A stretch of DNA of 37,677 nt from an uncultured Bacteroidales bacterium (GTDB taxonomy: Bacteria > Bacteroidota > Bacteroidia > Bacteroidales > Paludibacteraceae). The notes below the pieces were generated by a model. That model saw nothing but the letters and a program-made list of their open reading frames with translations, did not search any database and was not told where the DNA came from. Made by a program: the position numbers and the translations under genes. Position 1 is the stretch's first letter. The number at the start of each line of letters is the position of its first letter. Positions 20,501-29,140 of this stretch are shown in pieces. The DNA lies in assembly GCA_946617165.1 (NCBI GenBank), contig CAMOJP010000010.1:1-37677 (forward strand), given 5' to 3'.

Positions 20501-23500
20501 GTGACACCATTACTACAGCCGGCAGCTATTCCCATTTAGAGCGACAGGCAGTCTGTGGCTGTGACAGCATCAACGAACTCATCGTTATTGCCGAGACGGA
20601 GAACACCGCCACCATCTGCGTTTTAGACACCCCTTATATCTGGCAGAGCCATAAGTATTACACTTCCGGCAACTGGGTAGATACGGTGCGTAATGAAGAC
20701 GGCTCTATTGCCCAATTCCGCACGTTGCATCTGACTGTCAAGCATCCTGTAGATACGACTGTTGAATTACGAGGCTGTCTGCCCGAGGGCGTTACTTTCC
20801 ACGGGAAGACCTATACAGAATCGCAACGCAATGTATTAGACACACTTGACTGCGACACACTCTATCACCTCAATATCAAGATAGACCCGAAGATAAGTAT
20901 CACTTATTTCGACACCATCTGCGAAACAGAATTACCTTATATCATCGGCAGGCAGAAGCCAGACACGATCTGGGCAGAAGGTACCTTCACGCACAAGGAC
21001 ACTACCGCCTGCGGTTGTGACAGCACGATGACCGTTCATCTGACCATTACTCCGGACTTCAGTCATAATGACTCCGTATTCCTGTGCGACTGCGATATAT
21101 CCGAGAGCAAGCCTTACATATTAGGCAATCTCACACACCCGAAATTTGCAGACAAGGAAGGTGGCAGATATGCAACTGCATGGCAGGGTAAATGGCAAGG
21201 TATCAAATACACTCATGATACCATTATATGGAACTGTAGCAAGACAAACTTCTTCCATGTTATTGTGCGTCCGAAAGCACAGATTGATTCCACCTATTAT
21301 TTGTGCGAATTAGACACGCTTCATTTTGGTTATCTGTCCAACGGTCAGCGCCAACTTATCACCAAAGAAGGTATTTATTACGACACGATAAAAGCCCAAT
21401 CCGGTTGGATAGACACGCAATCGCATGGCGGTTATCACTATTCCGATACGCTGAACTGCGACAGCATTATCAAGCTGACCGTTTTCATGCGTCCCGCCTA
21501 TCGCGATACCATCGTTAAGCATATCTACAAAGGCGATTCCATTCTGTGGGGCGGCACCTATAAATACTACTCCGGTTACTACTCTGATTCCATCACCGAA
21601 ATGCCGGATAAGAACTCTAACGGTGAATACTGTAAGGCCGTTCATACGTTGCACTTATTTGTGGACCCGACCTACTATAAGCGTGATACAATAGATGTGT
21701 GCAACATTGTCAACAAGACACTCACGCACAAATGGCAGGACGGTTACAAGCAGACTTTCACCACCAAGTTGACGGAAGGTACATATCACTATGTAGATTC
21801 TTTGGAGACGGTACACTATCACTTCGACAGTATCTATGACCTCGTTGTGAACTTCCATATCACACCTATCACGTATTTAGACAGTGCTATCTGCGAGGGA
21901 GAAACCATTCAGTTTGGTCTTAGCACGTACAGTCAGATACGGATGCTCAACAAGACCGGTGTCTATTATGACACATTGAAAGCAGTGAATGGTTGTGACT
22001 CTATTATCCGTCTTACGTTGAATGTCTATCCGACCTTCACGAAGACTTATCGCGCGGATATTGCCGACCGAGATACTCCTTATGTATGGCAGCATTGGAA
22101 GAATGGCACTCTTATAGGTAAAGACTCTCTTTACGCATCCGGCAAATACTTCTATCGTAACGAGTCTGTTTTCGGCTGCGACAGTATTGATGAGCTCACG
22201 CTTCAGATACATAACACATACAACTTCCATGATACGGTTATTCTCTGTCAATCCGAGTTGCCTTACACCTGGCGCGACCGGTCGGGACGTATTATGCAGG
22301 AGAATATTGAATTGGCAGGCACCTATCAGAAGTTCTTGCAGACAAAAGACCACTACGACAGCATCTATAACCTCACCGTATTGGTCAATCCTGTTTACAT
22401 GAACGATATTTACATGGAGACTTGTGCCGGTGATTCCATTCAGTATAACCACAAGAAATATAAAAAGCCGGGTATCTATACCGATACGCTTGAGACCATC
22501 AACGGTTGCGACTCTATAATAAGGATACATTACAAGTGGCATGAGACTTATTACACACGCATCACAGCCCGGACAGACGACAAGACCCCATACCTATGGT
22601 TACTCGGGGACGGTTCCACCCGCACGTTGACGGCATCGGGTGTTTACTTCGATTCGCTACAGACTAAAGACAATAACTGCGACTCTATTATCGAGCTCAC
22701 CTTATCCGTTTATCCGACCTATCGTTTTGAGGAATATCAAACTATTTGCGAATCGGAGACTCCGTACCTCTGGCGCGGCAAACAATATTGGACATCAGGT
22801 GTCTATTCCGACAGCATGCAGACCAAGATGCATTACGACTCTATCTACGTACTCAAGTTGAATGTACGCGATACGTCCTATGTCAATCTTCATTACACGA
22901 TTTGCCGCGGCGAGAGTTTCACCTATAACGGTAAGACCTATACACACGGCGGTGTATGGACAGACACACTCACTACGACTAACGGCTGCGACTCCATCAT
23001 CGTACTCCGTGTACAAGAACTGCCGGATTACTTCTTCTCCGACACGGCAGCTGTGGCTAATCGTCAGCCCTATTCATGGAGAGGCAAGACCTTCACGCAT
23101 ACCGGTATCTATGGCGACACGCTATCCTCATCAACCGGCTGCGACTCTATCTACCAATTAGTTCTTACCGTGTACGACAAAGAGCAGTTCCGCGATACCA
23201 CTATACGGGTTTGCGAGAAGGAATTACCCGTTCAATGGAGGACACACTGGCTCTCCAAGACGACTACCTTCTATGACACGATTACAACCGGCGATGTGGA
23301 TACGATTTGGCAAGTCAATTTCCAAGTCATTCCTATGCAGTATCAGACTATTGAACAAACACTCTGCGCAGGCGACCGATATACTTTCAACGGCAAGTCC
23401 TTCACCACGGATACGCTCTTGCACGAAACCGTTTATTCAGGTTATGGCTGCGGCACGGAATATACACTTTATCTCCGGTTCCGCAAACCGCATGTCATCC

Positions 23501-26172
23501 AACTTGAGGCAAAGACAAGTAGTGACAAACCATATAAGTGGAATGTAGAAGATACGACTTACGTCTTTGGTTTCAGCGGCAACTACGAGCACGTTGTACG
23601 CACTAAGGACACCAAGTGCGACTCCATCATATACCGTCTCCATTTGACGGTCGGACAAGTATATCACTTCAAAGACTCGGTTGTCCTATGTCAGTCCGAA
23701 CTGCCGTATCATTGGCACAACCAACTCATCTATACTACCAATACGTACTACGACTCACTTCAGACCAAGTTAGGTTATGACTCCGTCTATTCGCTCAAGG
23801 TGCTGAAGATTATGCCATCCTATTACGGCGAGCAGACCATCAACCTGTGCGAAGGAGCAAGTGCCTTCTACTACAGAGGTCGCTCATACAGCAAGCCCGG
23901 AATCTTCTACGACACCATACCGTCGGTCAGCGGATGCGACTCTATCTTCCGTATCACCGTGCGCGTCATGCCTACCTACGAGATATATGATACAGTACAT
24001 ATATCTGACCGCCAGACCCATAACTTCCATGGACGAGAGTTATCCGTCCCCGGTCCCTACGTACACTACGGCAAGACGAAAGCCGGATGTGACTCCATTG
24101 AGCATCTGCAACTATACGTACACCCATCCTACCTCTTCGTGGAAGAGAACGAGCTCTGTAACAAAGATACGCTCTTGTGGCACGGACGGGTATTGTATGA
24201 GGAAGGGGTTTATTACGACTCTTTGCTGTCCAAACAAGGATACGACTCCGTATACAAACTGACGCTCAAGGTTTATCCTACTTATTATAAGGAGGAGTCA
24301 ATAGAGATTTGTCCGAACACTTCCACATGGTTGCATGAGATGAATATCTCCGCGCCGGGTGTATACTACGACACACTCTATTCCGTTCATGGCTGCGACT
24401 CTATATTTAAGATTACAGTCAACCTCAAGCGCTCCTTCAGACAGGAATACAGCGTTGAGATATGCCAAGGTGACGAATATACCTTCTTCGGCGTTCCGTA
24501 CAGCCGTAGCGGTACATATAAATATGAAATAGGCTGCGACTCTATCATCACCATGCACCTCATTGTGCATCCAAGAGACATCACTGAGAAACGGGTGGTT
24601 ATCTCCGATGAAGACTTGCCGTATCGATATAATGGTAACGAATATTGGGATACGGATATCTATACCGACACCTTTAAAAATGTACACGGGTGCGATAGCA
24701 TCTTCAAACTCAATCTTGTTGTATCACAACACTGCTCCGAATGGGATCAGATGCCTCTCTGTCCCGGTGGCGAGATACGTATTGACGGTCAGGTTATCAC
24801 ACAAGCCGGTCAATATACGTTCCTCAAACGTTCTAAGGTTTCAGGCTTATTGGACAGCTTATACCGCGTTGAGGTGTACGATGCACCGGACTATGAGTCC
24901 AAGTGGGACACCCTCGTCGTTTGTCAGGGAGATACCGTCTTCTTTGCAGGAAAACAACTCAACAGAGCCGGAGCATATACGGAGAATCTCAAGACAAGAC
25001 TCGGATGTGACAGTATTCTCCACCTCTTCCTGGTTATCAACCCGACCTATGAGTTCACAACGGATGCCGTTATCACAGATTATCAGCGCTATACATGGAG
25101 AGGAAGCGAATATAGCAAACAGGACACATACTACCAGTCCTTCCCGTCCATCCATGACTGCGACAGCACCTACGTGCTCAACTTACAAGTGATTCCGACC
25201 CGACGTTATTCTGACAGTACCGCCATCTGCCTCAACAGTTCCACGATTTGGCGCGGACGCGAACTGAGTGAGCCGGGTATCTATAATGACACCGTATGTA
25301 ACTTGGCAAGCTTCACATCCGTCATATACACCCTCAAACTAACCGTTGTCACACCGACTCTTATCACCAAAGCCAGTGTAACCGATGTCGAGGCTGACGC
25401 GGAGTCCTTTGCTATTAACTTCACCTATTCCGGCTTACGCCCAGAGCGTTATAGCATCACCTTTGACGACTTAGCACACCAACAAGGATTTACCGATATT
25501 ATTGACGAACCGTTCGGACCGGACGTGGTTGCTATCGTACCGATGCCGCACAAGGATAAGATTATATATCAGGATCACACCGTATATGTACGTCCCAATA
25601 ACTACACCATGCGACTGGCATTGGATAACGGAGTATGCGGTATCTCACGCTCCGACAGCCTGTCGCTGCTCATTCGCTACCCAAGTTGGATACTTGAGCA
25701 GAACTGGGATAATGTCGTAGTACCGCTACGTAAAGAGTATAACGGAGGGTATGAGTTCGGTAATTACGCCTGGTATATCAATGATGTGCCGTTCGATAAC
25801 AACGGAAGCCCGTATCTCTATACCAGCACACTCAAACGAGGGGATAAAGTTATCCTCTATGCTACACGCGTGGGAGAGAGTTATGCTATCCCCACTGCAC
25901 CGCTGGAGATTACAGCACCGCAACCGAACGTATTCGATAAACCGGTTCTGGTTTATCCTACTTCGGCACCTAAAGCCAAAGCACGCGTAAACATCAAAGC
26001 AGAAACAGACGGAGAATATAAGGTCTATAGTCCTACCGGGCAGTTGTTCACAACGGGACAATTCACACAAGGGGAACAAATTGTGGAACTACCTGCCACA
26101 TCCGGATGCTGCTTCGTTCAGACAATTACCGATAACGGAGAAATAACTACAACTAAAATCATTGTATATTAA
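17518..26172 (+). CDS. Giant (2884 aa) secreted repeat protein with T9SS type A-like C-terminal sorting domain
   Basis: Signal peptide MKTKRIYSLLIALICGLLSLQAA; about 48 modules built on IC.G....NGK.Y...G.Y.DTL....GCDSI..L.L.V.P.Y; C-terminal KVYSPTGQLFTTGQFTQGEQIVELPATSGCCFVQTITDNGEITTTKIIVY. Confidence 0.92.
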   Translation: MKTKRIYSLLIALICGLLSLQAAGDGIIKTERIERCAGDTVTLNLISGQQKIYTNTTVRDTVFGLGEGNDSISIYIITFHPSIETREERQLLEGTSFEWHGQTISKPGVYRDSKPTTYGCDSVHILNVTALNTIVTFLDTTVTVCQGSSFTWHNITANTTGSYSRQETTPQGGTITYTLHLISKSVDVTKITATICYGSNYNLGKRTLTEAGLYRDTLVAVDGCDSIVELTLNVAYPDTVIVHLEADENERAVWKGKTYTGLGEHTISEQNDEGCLSVTRIILYEHRIEKIDTTAVICMGDSIMWNGIKGFSSGTYTRTVIDEGITKEYTLHLTAKRTPVTRISKKICKGDEEYFKGKLITQSGIYRDTLQASSACDSIVEWTYNIVEPDLVIVTHELEDGETYRWNGVSYNRAGVYTYQTKNSDGCDSIVRLVLSSHSVDRITKRDTICSGDSVVWNGIVGRDTHTYSRIDTFPSGDVVIYTLELVVRQPVTVIKELSICTGNSEFFNGKYYSVPGTYYDTLSCDTLYKILVSRQPVHEYVTRGVFDGVNPYIWRYAGKTVSVSREGVRDDNVYNEETGCTDHYHLELHRQVMAKQRTIYFCDPITFKGIVYNATTTVYDTIYMPNYVDSIVIVQLVKGEPFRSVESMTIREGETLYWHGQLVSNANTYYDVNQSIAGCDSTYELHVTLLPVVQPKPIFTDIATICSGESYTWSRDGREYSRTDIYKHIVPAVLPDTMDTVYMLNLTVRPSYDTMYVHLYSCGGDKITYEGTEYTADATVITTYPSQYGCDSVTKAFLHFNTSAYQTYTWKLADNDTTRIWHGQQVNHAGTYYYEEKLPGGCYRREELKVFMYPTFLQVRDTAICQNEAPYVWPYPAPAEWYNREFSCSPGETVHKEWRRTTIYGVDSIYRLNLTVYPSYTKRERITICEGEKVDINGKTYINLVPNKIYRDTVILRTTNNCDSIIYYEISQYPTKHITETKILHTGDTIFWQGDTITTAGSYSHLERQAVCGCDSINELIVIAETENTATICVLDTPYIWQSHKYYTSGNWVDTVRNEDGSIAQFRTLHLTVKHPVDTTVELRGCLPEGVTFHGKTYTESQRNVLDTLDCDTLYHLNIKIDPKISITYFDTICETELPYIIGRQKPDTIWAEGTFTHKDTTACGCDSTMTVHLTITPDFSHNDSVFLCDCDISESKPYILGNLTHPKFADKEGGRYATAWQGKWQGIKYTHDTIIWNCSKTNFFHVIVRPKAQIDSTYYLCELDTLHFGYLSNGQRQLITKEGIYYDTIKAQSGWIDTQSHGGYHYSDTLNCDSIIKLTVFMRPAYRDTIVKHIYKGDSILWGGTYKYYSGYYSDSITEMPDKNSNGEYCKAVHTLHLFVDPTYYKRDTIDVCNIVNKTLTHKWQDGYKQTFTTKLTEGTYHYVDSLETVHYHFDSIYDLVVNFHITPITYLDSAICEGETIQFGLSTYSQIRMLNKTGVYYDTLKAVNGCDSIIRLTLNVYPTFTKTYRADIADRDTPYVWQHWKNGTLIGKDSLYASGKYFYRNESVFGCDSIDELTLQIHNTYNFHDTVILCQSELPYTWRDRSGRIMQENIELAGTYQKFLQTKDHYDSIYNLTVLVNPVYMNDIYMETCAGDSIQYNHKKYKKPGIYTDTLETINGCDSIIRIHYKWHETYYTRITARTDDKTPYLWLLGDGSTRTLTASGVYFDSLQTKDNNCDSIIELTLSVYPTYRFEEYQTICESETPYLWRGKQYWTSGVYSDSMQTKMHYDSIYVLKLNVRDTSYVNLHYTICRGESFTYNGKTYTHGGVWTDTLTTTNGCDSIIVLRVQELPDYFFSDTAAVANRQPYSWRGKTFTHTGIYGDTLSSSTGCDSIYQLVLTVYDKEQFRDTTIRVCEKELPVQWRTHWLSKTTTFYDTITTGDVDTIWQVNFQVIPMQYQTIEQTLCAGDRYTFNGKSFTTDTLLHETVYSGYGCGTEYTLYLRFRKPHVIQLEAKTSSDKPYKWNVEDTTYVFGFSGNYEHVVRTKDTKCDSIIYRLHLTVGQVYHFKDSVVLCQSELPYHWHNQLIYTTNTYYDSLQTKLGYDSVYSLKVLKIMPSYYGEQTINLCEGASAFYYRGRSYSKPGIFYDTIPSVSGCDSIFRITVRVMPTYEIYDTVHISDRQTHNFHGRELSVPGPYVHYGKTKAGCDSIEHLQLYVHPSYLFVEENELCNKDTLLWHGRVLYEEGVYYDSLLSKQGYDSVYKLTLKVYPTYYKEESIEICPNTSTWLHEMNISAPGVYYDTLYSVHGCDSIFKITVNLKRSFRQEYSVEICQGDEYTFFGVPYSRSGTYKYEIGCDSIITMHLIVHPRDITEKRVVISDEDLPYRYNGNEYWDTDIYTDTFKNVHGCDSIFKLNLVVSQHCSEWDQMPLCPGGEIRIDGQVITQAGQYTFLKRSKVSGLLDSLYRVEVYDAPDYESKWDTLVVCQGDTVFFAGKQLNRAGAYTENLKTRLGCDSILHLFLVINPTYEFTTDAVITDYQRYTWRGSEYSKQDTYYQSFPSIHDCDSTYVLNLQVIPTRRYSDSTAICLNSSTIWRGRELSEPGIYNDTVCNLASFTSVIYTLKLTVVTPTLITKASVTDVEADAESFAINFTYSGLRPERYSITFDDLAHQQGFTDIIDEPFGPDVVAIVPMPHKDKIIYQDHTVYVRPNNYTMRLALDNGVCGISRSDSLSLLIRYPSWILEQNWDNVVVPLRKEYNGGYEFGNYAWYINDVPFDNNGSPYLYTSTLKRGDKVILYATRVGESYAIPTAPLEITAPQPNVFDKPVLVYPTSAPKAKARVNIKAETDGEYKVYSPTGQLFTTGQFTQGEQIVELPATSGCCFVQTITDNGEITTTKIIVY

Positions 26173-26203
26173 CATATTAACAACTAATTAAAATCAAACT
26201 ATT

Positions 26204-27145
26204 ATGTCAAAAGTAACTGTAGTAGGCGCAGGTAACGTAGGTGCTACCGCTGCTAATGTGCTGGCTGTAAAAAACATCGCTAGCGAAGTCGTATTAATTG
26301 ATATCAAAGAAGGCGTTGCTGAAGGCAAGGCTATGGATATCATGCAAACTGCTCAACTCTTAGGATTCAATACCGTTGTCAAAGGTGTAACCAATGATTA
26401 CACGCAAACTGCTAATTCAGACGTATGCGTTATCACAAGCGGTATTCCACGCAAACCCGGTATGACTCGTGAAGAACTCATCGGCGTCAACGCAGGTATT
26501 GTCAAGAGCGTGGCTGAGCAACTGCTTAAGTACTCACCAAACGCAATCATCATCGTGGTATCTAACCCGATGGATACCATGGCTTACCTCACACTCAAAG
26601 CAACAGGTCTGCCAAAGAACCGCGTTATCGGTATGGGAGGACAGCTCGACAGCAGCCGCTTCAAGTATTTCCTGAGCCAGAAGCTCAAATGTAACGCAAA
26701 CGAGGTAGATGGTTTCGTTATCGGTGGTCACGGTGACACAACCATGATTCCTATGGCTCGTTTTGCTTCTTACAAAGGTATTCCTGTTAACACTCTCCTG
26801 GAAGAGGGCGAGATGGACGAAATCGTTCACAACACCATGGTCGGAGGTGCTACGCTTACCGGTCTGCTGGGAACCAGTGCTTGGATGGCTCCGGGCGCAA
26901 GTGTTGCTACTCTCGTTGACAGCATCATCAACAACCAGATGCGCATGATTCCGTGCTCTGCTTATCTGGAAGGCGAATATGGCTGCAACGATATCTTTAT
27001 CGGCGTACCATGTCTCATTGGTAAAAACGGTATCGAAGGTATTCTTGAACTTGAACTCAACGACAAAGAGAAAGAGTTGTTCGCAGCAAGTTATGCAGCT
27101 GTCGCTAAAACAACCAGTATCCTCAAAGAAATTAACGCCATTTAA
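26204..27145 (+). CDS. mdh: Malate dehydrogenase
   Basis: VTVVGAGNVGATAANVLA; ITSGIPRKPGMTREELIGVNAGIVKSV; VSNPMDTMAYLTLKATGLPKNRVIGMGGQLDSSRF; GGHGDTTMIPM. Confidence 0.96.
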   Translation: MSKVTVVGAGNVGATAANVLAVKNIASEVVLIDIKEGVAEGKAMDIMQTAQLLGFNTVVKGVTNDYTQTANSDVCVITSGIPRKPGMTREELIGVNAGIVKSVAEQLLKYSPNAIIIVVSNPMDTMAYLTLKATGLPKNRVIGMGGQLDSSRFKYFLSQKLKCNANEVDGFVIGGHGDTTMIPMARFASYKGIPVNTLLEEGEMDEIVHNTMVGGATLTGLLGTSAWMAPGASVATLVDSIINNQMRMIPCSAYLEGEYGCNDIFIGVPCLIGKNGIEGILELELNDKEKELFAASYAAVAKTTSILKEINAI

Positions 27146-27150
27146 TTACT

Positions 27151-28344
27151 ATGGATCTCTTTCAAAAATGTATATCTGACCCCAACGCGGAGAGACTTCA
27201 CATGGCACGGGAACTGAACGTGTACCCATATTTCCATGTCTTGGAGTCTCGTCAGGCGCCGGTCGTACAGATGGAAGGACACCGTGTTATCATGTTAGGT
27301 AGCAATAACTATCTGGGCTTCACAGAAGACCCTGAAGTTATTGCCGCCGGACATGCGGCACTCGACAAATATGGTACAGGCGTCAGTGGAAGCCGGTTCC
27401 TTAACGGTACACTCGACCTGCACCTCCAACTGGAAAAAGAACTCGCCGCCTTCACCGGCTATGAGGACTGTATGACCTGCTCTACAGGCTTCCAAACCAA
27501 CTTGGCCATTATCTCTGCCATCTGCGGTAAGGATGATTATATCCTCAATGACCGCGAGAACCACGCATCTATCTATGATGCTTGCCGACTCAGTTTCGCG
27601 AAAGTCATGCGTTATCGCCACTCGAATATGGAAGACCTTGAACGTATCCTACAGTCTATCCCTAAGACCGCAGGCAAACTCATCGTCACTGACGGAGTCT
27701 TCTCTATGCGAGGTGATATCTGCAAACTGCCCGAAATAGTCGCTCTCGCACAGAAATACGGAGCACGTGTCATGGTTGATGATGCGCACGGCTTCGGAGT
27801 TCTCGGACCCGGAGGACGGGGAACAGCTGCCTATTTCGGACTCACGGACAAAGTGGATATCACTATGCTCACTTTCTCCAAGTCCCTCGCAAGTATCGGA
27901 GGATGTATGCTCACTTCTCATAAAGTAGCAGACTGGCTGCGGCACGTCTCGCGTCCATTCATCTTCTCCGCAAGTCTTACACCGTCAAGTGCTGCCACAG
28001 CACTCGCCGCACTACACAGACTGATTCAGGACCCCGAGCGACCGACTCGCTTGATGAATATCGCTAAGTACTTCCAAAAAGGACTCATCAATGCCGGCAT
28101 TCGTATTATCGAAGCACCTACACCTATCGTGCCTATCTTCACCTATGAGACGATGGACACACTTTGGTATGGTAAAAAGATGTTCGAAGAGGGCGTTTAC
28201 GTCAACCCCGTTATCACACCGGCTTGCGTAGAAGGTGAGTGCTTGCTCCGTACAACACTCATGGCTACTCATACAGAACCCGTCATCGACGAAGCTGTCG
28301 GAATCATAGCAAGAGTGCTGCGCGAAAAACCAGACCATAAATGA
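27151..28344 (+). CDS. spt: Serine palmitoyltransferase-like alpha-oxoamine synthase (PLP)
   Basis: GSNNYLGFTEDPEVIAAG, YGTGVSGSRFLNGTLDLHLQLEKELAAF, VDDAHGFGVLGPGGRGT and PLP-lysine motif TFSKSLASIGG; closer from memory to Bacteroides/Porphyromonas SPT than to Kbl. Confidence 0.78.
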   Translation: MDLFQKCISDPNAERLHMARELNVYPYFHVLESRQAPVVQMEGHRVIMLGSNNYLGFTEDPEVIAAGHAALDKYGTGVSGSRFLNGTLDLHLQLEKELAAFTGYEDCMTCSTGFQTNLAIISAICGKDDYILNDRENHASIYDACRLSFAKVMRYRHSNMEDLERILQSIPKTAGKLIVTDGVFSMRGDICKLPEIVALAQKYGARVMVDDAHGFGVLGPGGRGTAAYFGLTDKVDITMLTFSKSLASIGGCMLTSHKVADWLRHVSRPFIFSASLTPSSAATALAALHRLIQDPERPTRLMNIAKYFQKGLINAGIRIIEAPTPIVPIFTYETMDTLWYGKKMFEEGVYVNPVITPACVEGECLLRTTLMATHTEPVIDEAVGIIARVLREKPDHK

Positions 28345-29126
28345 ATAAAACATTACTCATTTCCGGAGGCTCTTCAGGCATAGGGTTGGCTACCGTCCAA
28401 CTCTTTGCCGAGAGAGGATGGAACGTTATAGAACTCAGCCGACACGGAGAGGACAGAGAACATGTCCGACACATTGATTGTGACGTCACGGATGAACAGG
28501 ACGTACGGCAAGCCGTGCAAAAAGCACTGACTTATACAGACTATGTCGATGTCGTCATTGCCAATGCCGGATACGGCATCTCAGGGACAGTGGAATTCAC
28601 ACCTACCGAGGACGTACGCCATCAGTTCGACGTCAATTTCTTTGGGGCACTGCACCTGGCGAAAGCCGTTCTGCCACAACTGCGCAAGCAGAAAGGGGGA
28701 ACACTCATCTTCACCAGTAGCGTTGCTGCTACACTCAGCGTACCATATCAGGCTTTCTACTCCGCTACTAAAGCGGCTATCAATGCCATGGCTCTTGCCC
28801 TGCAGAACGAGGTCAGACATTTTAACATTCATGTCTCGGTCCTCATGCCGGGAGATGTAGCTACCGGATTCACTGCCGCACGGACCAAAGACGAGTCCGG
28901 CATTGACGTCTATCCTCTTGTGCACAAAGCAGTCGCTACTATGGAGAATGACGAACAGAATGGTATGTCGCCCGCGCAAATGGCAAAAGACTATTGGCGT
29001 ATCGCTAACAAAAGAAACCCTGCGCCTCAGTATATAGGAGGAAACTCCTATAAACTGCTCTGTTTCCTCGACAGAATACTGCCTAAACGGCTCGTCAACT
29101 GGATTGAATACAAAGTATATTCCTAA
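28341..29126 (+). CDS. Short-chain dehydrogenase/reductase, candidate 3-ketosphinganine reductase
   Basis: SGGSSGIGLATVQLF glycine-rich motif, NAGYG, YSATKAA catalytic motif; 4-bp ATGA overlap with the upstream gene. Confidence 0.88.
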   Translation: MNKTLLISGGSSGIGLATVQLFAERGWNVIELSRHGEDREHVRHIDCDVTDEQDVRQAVQKALTYTDYVDVVIANAGYGISGTVEFTPTEDVRHQFDVNFFGALHLAKAVLPQLRKQKGGTLIFTSSVAATLSVPYQAFYSATKAAINAMALALQNEVRHFNIHVSVLMPGDVATGFTAARTKDESGIDVYPLVHKAVATMENDEQNGMSPAQMAKDYWRIANKRNPAPQYIGGNSYKLLCFLDRILPKRLVNWIEYKVYS

Positions 29127-29140
29127 TCATCAACACACCG

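Noticed and set aside
17575-26079. Antisense and alternative-frame ORFs within the giant repeat gene
   Set aside because: They recur periodically because of the repetitive coding sequence and have no independent support.
27151-28344. Annotation as 2-amino-3-ketobutyrate CoA ligase or BioF
   Set aside because: Motifs looked closer to Bacteroidetes serine palmitoyltransferase, but this is from memory and needs a phylogeny.
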